DNA from: CAYRML01 sp964425485
GTDB lineage: Bacteria; Bacillota; Dehalobacteriia; UBA4068
Assembly (NCBI GenBank): GCA_964425485.1
Contig: CAYRML010000065.1
Span: forward strand, 1-7,976
Direction: 5' to 3'
DNA: 7,976 nt
Shown piece by piece: positions 1 through 4,863 of this stretch. The translations under genes and the position numbers were made by a program. The first letter of the stretch is position 1. Each line of letters begins with the position of its first letter. The notes beneath the pieces were generated by a model that was not told the DNA's origin, made no database searches, and was given only the letters and a program-made list of their open reading frames with translations.

Positions 1-38
1 CTTACAGAACCTACATCAACACCTAAAAAAGCATTCAC
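1..38 (-). CDS. 5' end of a probable BadF/BcrA/HgdC-type activase ATPase (partial)
   Basis: Reading leftward from a GTG at 38-36, the first 12 codons give MNAFLGVDVGSV before the window ends. The start is supported by a GAGGAGG ribosome binding site at 53-47, 8 nt upstream. There is no in-frame ATG upstream before a stop at 99-101. The GVDVGS segment resembles the first phosphate-binding loop of the actin/Hsp70/sugar-kinase ATPase fold. The LGVDVGSV form at the extreme N-terminus is typical of activases of 2-hydroxyacyl-CoA dehydratases and benzoyl-CoA reductases, which use ATP to drive electron transfer from an Fe-S cluster and are common in anaerobic Firmicutes. This is a family guess from 12 residues; another ASKHA-fold kinase is possible. 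Confidence 0.6.
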   Translation of the reverse strand, partial: MNAFLGVDVGSV

Positions 39-46
39 TTTTTTGG

Positions 47-53
47 CCTCCTC
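47..53 (-). promoter_or_regulatory. Ribosome binding site that fixes a GTG start at 38
   Basis: GAGGAGG on the minus strand, 8 nt before GTG. It is the main evidence that the truncated minus-strand gene starts here. Confidence 0.65.
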
Positions 54-92
54 AACAAAATGAATAAATAAAGATGAAATTATCACCAAATC

Positions 93-121
93 ATTATATC
101 AAAAAACCCTGCGGGTGTCGC
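93..121 (-). promoter_or_regulatory. Promoter of the leftward partial gene
   Basis: Minus-strand -10 TATAAT at 98-93 preceded by TGA (extended -10), with GCGACA at 121-116 as a weak -35 and a 17-nt spacer. Transcription would begin near 86 and give a leader of about 48 nt. The -10 is perfect and the -35 matches 4 of 6. Confidence 0.5.
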
Positions 122-142
122 ACTTTTATCATTATATTTTTG

Positions 143-171
143 TTGACATGTCAAAGATGTTAGGGTAAAAT
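143..171 (+). promoter_or_regulatory. Sigma-A promoter of the tRNA-Glu/tRNA-Gly unit
   Basis: -35 TTGACA at 143-148, 17-nt spacer, -10 TAAAAT at 166-171. The predicted transcription start near 178 lies about 10 nt before the tRNA-Glu 5' end. The -35 is embedded in a perfect 12-bp palindrome, TTGACATGTCAA (143-154). Confidence 0.75.
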
Positions 172-188
172 TCAAAACGTTGAAATGT

Positions 189-265
189 GGCGCGTTGGAG
201 AAGCGGCTTAACTCACCAGCCTTTCACGCTGGCATTCAGGGGTTCGAATCCCCTACGAGTCACCA
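189..265 (+). tRNA. tRNA-Glu (UUC anticodon)
   Basis: A complete cloverleaf can be drawn. Acceptor strands are 189-195 and 255-261, D arm GAG/CTC with a GG-containing loop, anticodon stem CCAGC/GCTGG with loop CTTTCAC (anticodon TTC at 223-225), a 5-nt variable loop, T stem AGGGG/CCCCT with loop TTCGAAT, discriminator A262, and encoded CCA at 263-265. The anticodon gives glutamate. The fourth acceptor pair (G192 with A258) is a G-A mismatch and the second is G-U. Besides decoding GAA/GAG, tRNA-Glu feeds tetrapyrrole synthesis in organisms with the C5 pathway. It is the first gene of the unit driven from 143-171. Confidence 0.95.
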
Positions 266-267
266 AC

Positions 268-296
268 GGGGCCGCCTTGAGGTGGCCTCTTTTTCT
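268..296 (+). terminator. Terminator-like hairpin between the two tRNAs
   Basis: GGGGCCGCC (268-276), loop TTGA, GGTGGCCTC (281-289) form a 9-bp stem with two G-T pairs, followed by a T-rich run at 290-298. It sits directly between tRNA-Glu and tRNA-Gly, with no room for a new promoter before tRNA-Gly. It may be a leaky terminator or a processing signal. Confidence 0.55.
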
Positions 297-298
297 TT

Positions 299-372
299 GC
301 GGGTGTAGCTCAGTGGCAGAGCGCTGGCTTCCCAAGCCAGTCATGTGGGTTCTATTCCCATCACCCGCTCCA
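299..372 (+). tRNA. tRNA-Gly (CCC anticodon)
   Basis: Acceptor GCGGGTG (299-305) pairs fully with CACCCGC (362-368). D stem is GCTC/GAGC, anticodon stem CTGGC/GCCAG with loop TTCCCAA (anticodon CCC at 331-333), T stem GTGGG/CCCAT, discriminator T369 and encoded CCA at 370-372. It reads GGG codons and normally duplicates part of the work of tRNA-Gly(UCC). The T loop reads TTCTATT, so position 57, almost always a purine, is a pyrimidine. The 3' acceptor strand and CCA are also part of the long inverted repeat that follows. Confidence 0.94.
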
Positions 373-419
373 AAAAAAGCCGGTCCTTGTTCACAAGGAC
401 CGGCTTTTTTTGGAGCGGG
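364..419 (+). terminator. Long perfect inverted repeat, terminator of the tRNA unit
   Basis: Arms 364-390 and 393-419 are perfectly complementary (27 bp) around a 2-nt centre. The core GCCGGTCCTTGT with its partner is followed by seven Ts (405-411), the classic intrinsic terminator layout, and seven As on the other side make it usable from either strand. The left arm begins inside the tRNA-Gly acceptor strand, so the final bases of the tRNA and its CCA are part of the palindrome. Confidence 0.85.
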
Positions 420-462
420 AACTTTATTATCCGTAAGATCCGAGCAAAAAGCGAAATGGTTG

Positions 463-490
463 TTGACTACTAAATGCTTTACTGTATAAA
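463..490 (+). promoter_or_regulatory. Promoter-like site upstream of a small ORF
   Basis: TTGACT at 463-468, 16-nt spacer, TATAAA at 485-490. Transcription would begin near 497, after the tRNA terminator. It would serve the possible small ORF at 521 or give the downstream peptidase gene a long leader. Confidence 0.4.
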
Positions 491-520
491 TACAAAAAGA
501 CAGACCGGGGAAAATACAAT

Positions 521-655
521 ATGTTTTTATTCTTTCTATTGCAATTTTTATGCATTTTTCGACTCTTTTTTTATGAGGCGATGGCTAATTTTTATAAGTT
601 GAAAGATAAAAAATTTAAATTCATAATTGCAGCTAGAGTCTTCGATTTTTTATAA
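521..655 (+). CDS. Possible small hydrophobic/basic peptide (44 aa)
   Basis: An ATG at 521 opens a 44-codon frame ending in TAA at 653-655. Residues 1-18 are strongly hydrophobic (FLFFLLQFLCIF and onward), enough for one short membrane segment. The second half is lysine-rich (KLKDKKFKF) and ends in a short hydrophobic stretch. A GGGG at 507-510 is a weak ribosome binding site 10 nt from the start, and a promoter-like site lies at 463-490. No family is recognised. Hydrophobic-then-basic small proteins include membrane-acting toxins and regulatory peptides, but AT-rich DNA readily produces Phe/Leu/Lys-rich spurious frames. This is a candidate only; the region could be an untranslated RNA or plain spacer. 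Confidence 0.22.
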   Translation: MFLFFLLQFLCIFRLFFYEAMANFYKLKDKKFKFIIAARVFDFL

Positions 656-680
656 TAATACATAAATATTAGTCAAAAAA

Positions 681-749
681 GTTGCCAAACGATTAATATT
701 ATGCTATAATCAAACACATAAACGGTTCTGAAAATTAATTTTTGGCAAC
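681..749. repeat. Paired inverted half-sites flanking a promoter and its leader
   Basis: GTTGCCAAA (681-689) and TTTGGCAAC (741-749) are perfect 9-bp complements 51 bp apart. The first covers the -35 box and the second lies in the untranslated leader of the peptidase gene. They could be paired operator sites or the stem of a DNA loop. The left arm is upstream of the start of transcription, so an RNA hairpin from this promoter is ruled out. Confidence 0.35.
682..710 (+). promoter_or_regulatory. Extended -10 promoter of the M23 peptidase gene
   Basis: TTGCCA at 682-687, 17-nt spacer, TGC plus TATAAT at 702-710. The -10 is perfect and extended. Transcription would begin near 717, with a leader of about 60 nt to ATG 777. 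The -35 lies inside the left arm of an inverted repeat whose right arm is at 741-749. Confidence 0.75.
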
Positions 750-776
750 CATAAAATGCAAAAAAGTGGTGTATTA

Positions 777-2216
777 ATGAATAAAATTACAGAAAAAAAT
801 GATATGTCTATACAGACAGTCAGCTCTTCTGTGTTGGCTAAACGAACTGGGCGAAAGTTTTCGCCGAAGAAAAAAAATAAAAAATTTCTCATCATTTTGG
901 TTGCTACTCTATGTATAGTTGGTGCTTTATTCGGTGGAACAAAATTGGTCAGTGCCAATAACAGTGTTTATTGTATTACCGCTGATGGGCAGCCAGTAGT
1001 GGCTTTGAGTACTCAGGATGATGCCTATGCTACCGTGGATCAATATCTAAGCGAGCAAGGTAAGTCTCTTGGTCTTGATGTTTCAACCAAGGAGGCTTTA
1101 GATATTGAAAAATTACAAAAAGATACATATGAGCCTGTATCTATTGAAGAGGCTGTTAATCTTTTAAGGGCAAATGTTACTCCGGTGGTGCAGGCAGCAT
1201 CTTTGAAAATTGATGATTCACAAGAATTATTTTTAGCCAATGAGGAAGATGCTAAACAGGCTATAGAGTCTGCAAAAGCTTATTATATTAACGCAGGAGA
1301 TAAAGTTCTAGATGCTAAATTAAGGGAATCTGTTGCTATATGCAAAGTAACAGCTGATGCCAAGAACATAATTAGCCCGGAAATCGCCGCTAATATGCTG
1401 TTGTTTGGTTCCCCCCAGAAAAGCATACATAAGATTGAAAGCAGTGACGAGACTTTATGGACTATTGCCAACCAATATGGTATTGATATTGATGTTCTCA
1501 AAGCGGCAAATCCTGGATTGACTTCCGATCAGCTTCAGGTTGGTTCTTCCGTGCGTCTTTCCACTGCCTCTCCTATGGTCACGGTAGTTGTGGTCAAAGA
1601 GACGGTTAAGACTGCCGCCTTGCCTTTCCAGGTGGAAACCAAGACCAATTCTTCCTTGTTACGTGGTACCACTAAGACTATTACTGAAGGTCAATACGGC
1701 GCAGAAGAAGTGACTTTAAAGGTTATCGAAACCAATGGCTGCCAGACCAGCCAGGAACGTATTTCTTCCGTAACCACAGTTGAGCCGGTCAATAAAGTGG
1801 TAGCAAAAGGTACGAAGATGACCGTAGCCTCCCGTGGTAGCGGCAACGGCGGCACCGTGGGGTGGCCTCTGTCCGGTAATATCACCTCTCGTTTTGGTAG
1901 TCGCAGCTTGGGCTATCATACCGGTATTGATATTAATGGCGAAACCGGTGATACTATTGTTGCTGCCGAATCCGGTAAAGTTATTTACGCCGCTTACAAT
2001 GGTTCTTACGGTAATATTGTGAAAATAGATCATGGTGACGGCTTGCAAACTTGGTATGCTCATTGCAATTCTTTCTATGTATCTTCTGGCGATAGCGTTT
2101 CCAAAGGCCAGGCAATTGCCACTGTTGGTTCTACTGGACGCAGTACCGGTTCTCACTTGCATTTTGAGGTGCGTATCAATGGTGCGGCTTATAATCCTTT
2201 AAATTATTTGCCTTGA
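777..2216 (+). CDS. Membrane-anchored LysM-G5-M23 peptidoglycan endopeptidase
   Basis: A 479-residue cell-wall hydrolase. A basic cytoplasmic tail (KKKNKK) leads into one membrane segment at residues 36-55, placing the rest outside. Then come a poorly conserved spacer with alternating alpha/beta character, a LysM peptidoglycan-binding domain (about 217-261, SSDETLWTIANQYGID), a G5 domain (about 266-345) and a C-terminal M23 (LytM/lysostaphin-like) zinc peptidase. Zinc ligands appear intact: H381 and D385 in HTGID, H462 in HLHFEV, with H460 and H429 (YAHC) as active-site histidines. Such enzymes cut peptide cross-links in peptidoglycan. ATG 777 is chosen because GTGGTG lies 6 nt upstream. An in-frame ATG at 756 (7 residues longer) has no visible binding site. 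It is monocistronic, between its own promoter and the terminator at 2229-2286. Confidence 0.93.
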   Translation: MNKITEKNDMSIQTVSSSVLAKRTGRKFSPKKKNKKFLIILVATLCIVGALFGGTKLVSANNSVYCITADGQPVVALSTQDDAYATVDQYLSEQGKSLGLDVSTKEALDIEKLQKDTYEPVSIEEAVNLLRANVTPVVQAASLKIDDSQELFLANEEDAKQAIESAKAYYINAGDKVLDAKLRESVAICKVTADAKNIISPEIAANMLLFGSPQKSIHKIESSDETLWTIANQYGIDIDVLKAANPGLTSDQLQVGSSVRLSTASPMVTVVVVKETVKTAALPFQVETKTNSSLLRGTTKTITEGQYGAEEVTLKVIETNGCQTSQERISSVTTVEPVNKVVAKGTKMTVASRGSGNGGTVGWPLSGNITSRFGSRSLGYHTGIDINGETGDTIVAAESGKVIYAAYNGSYGNIVKIDHGDGLQTWYAHCNSFYVSSGDSVSKGQAIATVGSTGRSTGSHLHFEVRINGAAYNPLNYLP

Positions 2217-2228
2217 TTTTACTTAAAA

Positions 2229-2286
2229 AATAAAATAATAATAAAAAACCGCACTTAAAAGTGCGGTTTTTTATTATTATTTTATT
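2229..2286. terminator. Bidirectional terminator, 28-bp-arm perfect inverted repeat
   Basis: Arms 2229-2256 and 2259-2286 are perfectly complementary around AA. The GC core (ACCGCACTT/AAGTGCGGT) is flanked by A-rich DNA on the left and T-rich DNA on the right, so it can terminate both the rightward peptidase gene and the leftward ferredoxin gene. The ferredoxin stop codon (2284-2282) lies inside the right arm. Confidence 0.88.
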
Positions 2287-2452
2287 CTGGCTGGGGTGCA
2301 TCTACTGGGCAGACTTCGGCGCAAGCGCCGCAATCTATACATATGCTGGCATCTATTACATATTTACTGTCGGAATCGGAAATGCAATTGACTGGGCATT
2401 CGTCAACGCAGGCACCGCAGGAAATACAATCGTCGGTAATTTTATAGGCCAT
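2282..2452 (-). CDS. 2[4Fe-4S] ferredoxin, clostridial type
   Basis: A 56-residue protein starting MAYKITDDC, with two cluster motifs: C9-x2-C12-x2-C15-x3-C19-P and C38-x2-C41-x2-C44-x3-C48-P. Each ferredoxin cluster takes three cysteines from one motif and the fourth from the other. The length matches the small bacterial ferredoxins (about 55 aa) that shuttle electrons at low potential between, for example, pyruvate:ferredoxin oxidoreductase, hydrogenase or dehydratase activators in anaerobes. An AGGAGG at 2465-2460 precedes ATG 2452 by 7 nt. It has an additional cysteine, C23, and a short acidic C-terminus. It lies 59 nt downstream of the HMA-like gene on the same strand, probably co-transcribed, and ends in the shared terminator. 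The identity is clear; the redox partner is not. Confidence 0.95.
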   Translation of the reverse strand: MAYKITDDCISCGACVDECPVNCISDSDSKYVIDASICIDCGACAEVCPVDAPQPE

Positions 2453-2511
2453 GTTATTACCTCCTTTGAAATTTATTTTGCACAGGTTTGTTCCACCTAT
2501 ACCAAATTGAT

Positions 2512-2742
2512 CTAATTTTTGCTTATGCTTTCAATGCAGGCGGTTACTTCCTGCATATTACCATGCTCTGTCATGGTAAAAGTGATCTGCCCTTCTTTGA
2601 TCTGGGCGACTGCATCGTTAATACCATGCAGAGCATTGAGGGCTGTTTGTAATTTTTGTACTTTATCAGCATCATCAGCATAAGACAATGGCAAAGCAAT
2701 CGATATATGTTGATGGTTCTGACAACCACAGTGGTCGCACAT
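2512..2742 (-). CDS. Small Cys/His-rich HMA-like protein, 76 aa
   Basis: The start is ATG 2742, with AGGAGG at 2756-2751 and an 8-nt spacer. An in-frame ATG at 2778 lacks a binding site and would lie upstream of the likely promoter -10. The N-terminus, MCDHCGCQNHQH, packs three cysteines and three histidines into 12 residues and looks metal-binding. The rest fits a beta-alpha-beta-beta-alpha-beta ferredoxin-like fold like heavy-metal-associated (HMA) domains: strand ISIALPL, helix about 24-38, the ALNALHGINDAV turn, strands AQIKEG and ITFTM, helix MQEVTACIESI. The usual HMA metal site (CxxC in the first loop) is absent. It precedes a ferredoxin gene in the same direction. Metal handling or Fe-S-related function is inference; no family name can be given firmly. 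Confidence 0.82.
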   Translation of the reverse strand: MCDHCGCQNHQHISIALPLSYADDADKVQKLQTALNALHGINDAVAQIKEGQITFTMTEHGNMQEVTACIESISKN

Positions 2743-2750
2743 TGGCAAGA

Positions 2751-2756
2751 CCTCCT
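2751..2756 (-). promoter_or_regulatory. Ribosome binding site deciding the start at 2742
   Basis: AGGAGG on the minus strand, within AAAGGAGGTC, 8 nt before ATG 2742. It excludes the longer reading from ATG 2778. Confidence 0.8.
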
Positions 2757-2768
2757 TTGTCTTTTTGC

Positions 2769-2795
2769 TTAATACCATATTATCATATCTGTCAA
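2769..2795 (-). promoter_or_regulatory. Probable promoter of the HMA-like/ferredoxin pair
   Basis: Perfect TTGACA on the minus strand at 2795-2790, with TATTAA at 2774-2769 as a weak -10. The 15-nt spacer is shorter than ideal. The site is well placed for a leader of about 20 nt, but the -10 is uncertain. Confidence 0.4.
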
Positions 2796-2809
2796 GCCTT
2801 TTCTATGCA

Positions 2810-2815
2810 TATAAT
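2810..2815 (+). promoter_or_regulatory. Candidate -10 of the walJ-htrA-rlmH operon
   Basis: A perfect TATAAT at 2810-2815 without a convincing -35. A second option is TATAAA at 2849-2854. Either lies in the 173-bp gap between the divergent genes, which holds no other gene. Confidence 0.3.
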
Positions 2816-2915
2816 TAATATTTTTTATTTATTTTATGGCTATGAAATTATAAATTAAAGAGGGAAAACATCTTCACAAAGAGAAATAATCATAAAAATT
2901 TTTGAGGAGAAAAGC

Positions 2916-3692
2916 ATGGAATTTACAACATTAATGAGTGGCTCCGCCGGTAATTGTACATATATTCGCGGTGGAAATACCAAAATATTAGTAGATATGG
3001 GCTGTTCTTTACGTTACCTGGAAAAAGCATTGGCGCAAATCGGCGTTAATTTATGCGATATAGATGCTATTTTTATCAGCCATGAACATATTGATCATAT
3101 ACGTGGTGTGCCGACCTGTTCTTCTCGTTATGATATTCCGGTTTTTGCTTCCCGTCTGACTTGGCAAAGCCTGCCCTTTTATCAAGATTTTGCACCTCAT
3201 AAAAGACATGAATTTATTTATGATATGCAATTAGGCGATCTGGATATCCAATTTTTTAAAACCTGGCATGATGCTGTGCAGCCGGTGGGCATGGTTTTTG
3301 ACCATAAGGGTAAGAAAGTTGCTATGGCTACGGATACCGGGCAGGTCAGCCCGACTATGATAAAGTCTTTAAGCGGTTGTGACGGCTTAATCTTGGAGGC
3401 GAATCATAGCCAAAAGATGTTGGCCACCGGTCCGTATCCCTATTTTCTTAAAAAGCGCATAGCCAGTGAAAAAGGGCATCTATCCAATCAGCAAAGCGCA
3501 GCGGCCTTGGCCCAAATCATAACTGCCAAAACACAGGCCGTGCTTTTAGCCCATCTTAGCGAAGTCAATAACAATGCAAAAATTGCGATGCAAGAGGTCA
3601 AAAGGGAATTGCAAAGATTTAATTTTAGTTATTCCTGTCCAATTATAGCGGCAAGCAACAGAGTTGTTTCCCCTATAATCAATATAATTTAA
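2916..3692 (+). CDS. walJ: MBL-fold hydrolase/exonuclease WalJ (YycJ)
   Basis: A 258-residue metallo-beta-lactamase-fold protein, close to the usual WalJ/YycJ length (about 264). It begins MEFTTLMSGSAGNC, the family's N-terminal strand and SGSxGNC turn. The signature HxHxDH is present as H56-E-H58-I-D60-H61, with later metal-site candidates H118, D140 (ATDTG), H164 (EANH), H188 (KGHLSN) and H213 (LAHLS). YycJ proteins have been linked to 5'-3' DNA exonuclease activity in mismatch repair and to coordination of wall metabolism with replication. A GAGGAG site at 2904-2909 sits 6 nt before ATG. It is the first gene of a rightward operon with htrA (37 nt gap) and rlmH, as in the Bacillus wal cluster, but the walR-walK-walH-walI genes are not upstream here. 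Confidence 0.93.
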   Translation: MEFTTLMSGSAGNCTYIRGGNTKILVDMGCSLRYLEKALAQIGVNLCDIDAIFISHEHIDHIRGVPTCSSRYDIPVFASRLTWQSLPFYQDFAPHKRHEFIYDMQLGDLDIQFFKTWHDAVQPVGMVFDHKGKKVAMATDTGQVSPTMIKSLSGCDGLILEANHSQKMLATGPYPYFLKKRIASEKGHLSNQQSAAALAQIITAKTQAVLLAHLSEVNNNAKIAMQEVKRELQRFNFSYSCPIIAASNRVVSPIINII

Positions 3693-3729
3693 TCAATGTA
3701 ACTTAAGATAAATCTTTAAGGAGGTAATT

Positions 3730-4863
3730 ATGAGCTATTTTCAAGACAGAAGAAGATCCGGCGGCTTTGTGGCTTTGATTATTATTTTAATGATTGTGGC
3801 GGCGGTGCTGGGTGGTTTATTTTCCATATATCTGGCTACAAATTTCGGCATGTTGGGGCAAGCGGAGGGCCAGACACATCAAAGCGGTGACGGCGGAAAT
3901 CAATTGGCTAATATAATATCCTGGGATACCGAAACATCGCAGGTCAGTGCTGTGGCTGAAAAAGTTTCCGATGCCGTTGTCGGTGTCACAAATATCGCCG
4001 CGGCCAATAGTTTTCGTTATGGTGCTATGGATATGGAGCAGGGCGCCGGCTCCGGCGTGATAATTTCCGATGATGGCTATATCGTGACCAATAATCATGT
4101 GGTCAGCGGAGCAAAAAAACTGATAGTAAGCCTGGCTGATGGGCGAGAGCTGGAGGCAAAACTGATAGCTGCGGACTCTATTACGGACTTGGCCGTGATT
4201 AAAATCGAGGCCAATGATCTGACCGCTATTGAGTTTGGCGATTCTGGCCAAGTGCTGGTTGGTGAGCTGGCAATTGCTATTGGTAATCCAGGGGGCGAAC
4301 TTTTTGCCCGTTCCGTTACGGCCGGTGTCGTTAGCGGCTTGAATCGCATAATTATGACCAACGAAGGACAGCAATCAAGCCTTATCCAGACTGATGCCGC
4401 TATCAACCCCGGCAATTCCGGCGGGGCATTGGTTAATGGCAAAGGAGAATTGATAGGTATAAATACAGTAAAAATATCCAGTACGGAATACGAAGGCATG
4501 GGATTTGCTATTCCCAGTAACACGGTCAGAGACATTACTAATGATCTTATCCAATATCAAAAGGTTATCAGGCCGGCCTTGGGTGTGGCTATTGTTGGCT
4601 ATATAACGGAACAGGATGCTGAATATTATGGTTTCTCCGTTGATTATGGGGTCATGGTTGTACCAACCGCCGGCGGCCAGGCCCAAAAAGCCGGCATGAA
4701 GGCCTATGATATTATTATCGCCGTTGACGGCCAAAAGGTTGAGGACAGTATCCAGCTGCAAGAACTTATTTTCTCCAAAAAGGTAGGCGAGCAGGTTACC
4801 GTTACTGTTGTCAGAGACAATGCACAAAAAGACTATACCGTGACACTGGGTGAACTATCATGA
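3730..4863 (+). CDS. htrA: HtrA/DegP-like S1C serine protease with one PDZ domain
   Basis: A 377-residue envelope quality-control protease. A short basic N-terminus (RRRSGG) and one membrane helix (about 13-35) anchor it with the protease outside. The trypsin-like domain (about 75-275) has the full catalytic triad: H123 in TNNHVV, D153 in ITDLAV, S230 in GNSGGAL. A single PDZ domain (about 283-375, LGVAIV to VEDSIQLQELI) binds substrate C-termini and controls activity. The family degrades misfolded secreted and cell-wall proteins. AAGGAGG lies 6 nt before ATG 3730. Placement between walJ and rlmH matches htrC/yycK in Bacillus subtilis. The stop overlaps the rlmH start (ATGA), so the two are probably translationally coupled. 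Confidence 0.95.
   Translation: MSYFQDRRRSGGFVALIIILMIVAAVLGGLFSIYLATNFGMLGQAEGQTHQSGDGGNQLANIISWDTETSQVSAVAEKVSDAVVGVTNIAAANSFRYGAMDMEQGAGSGVIISDDGYIVTNNHVVSGAKKLIVSLADGRELEAKLIAADSITDLAVIKIEANDLTAIEFGDSGQVLVGELAIAIGNPGGELFARSVTAGVVSGLNRIIMTNEGQQSSLIQTDAAINPGNSGGALVNGKGELIGINTVKISSTEYEGMGFAIPSNTVRDITNDLIQYQKVIRPALGVAIVGYITEQDAEYYGFSVDYGVMVVPTAGGQAQKAGMKAYDIIIAVDGQKVEDSIQLQELIFSKKVGEQVTVTVVRDNAQKDYTVTLGELS

Noticed and set aside
102..124. Short stem ACCC/GGGT with an adjacent A/T run upstream of the tRNAs, considered as a terminator
   Set aside because: Only 4 bp with a 3-nt loop; too weak.
299..419. tRNA 3' end as an integration (att) site
   Set aside because: The repeated sequence is inverted and immediately adjacent, with no integrase or direct repeat in the window.
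187..489. 100-aa rightward open frame over the tRNA region
   Set aside because: It runs through both tRNA genes and the terminator and has no binding site; it is not a gene.
756..776. ATG 756 as start of the M23 peptidase
   Set aside because: No binding site upstream, whereas ATG 777 has a GTGGTG at suitable distance; still possible.
1716..2162. 148-aa leftward open frame opposite the M23 domain
   Set aside because: Antisense shadow of the peptidase; Thr/Ile/Ala-rich with no domain.
2261..2515. 84-aa rightward open frame
   Set aside because: Antisense of the ferredoxin gene; the leftward frame has both Fe-S motifs and an AGGAGG site.
3817..4827. Long leftward open frames (150-185 aa) opposite htrA
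   Set aside because: Shadows of the htrA coding sequence with no binding sites or recognisable domains.
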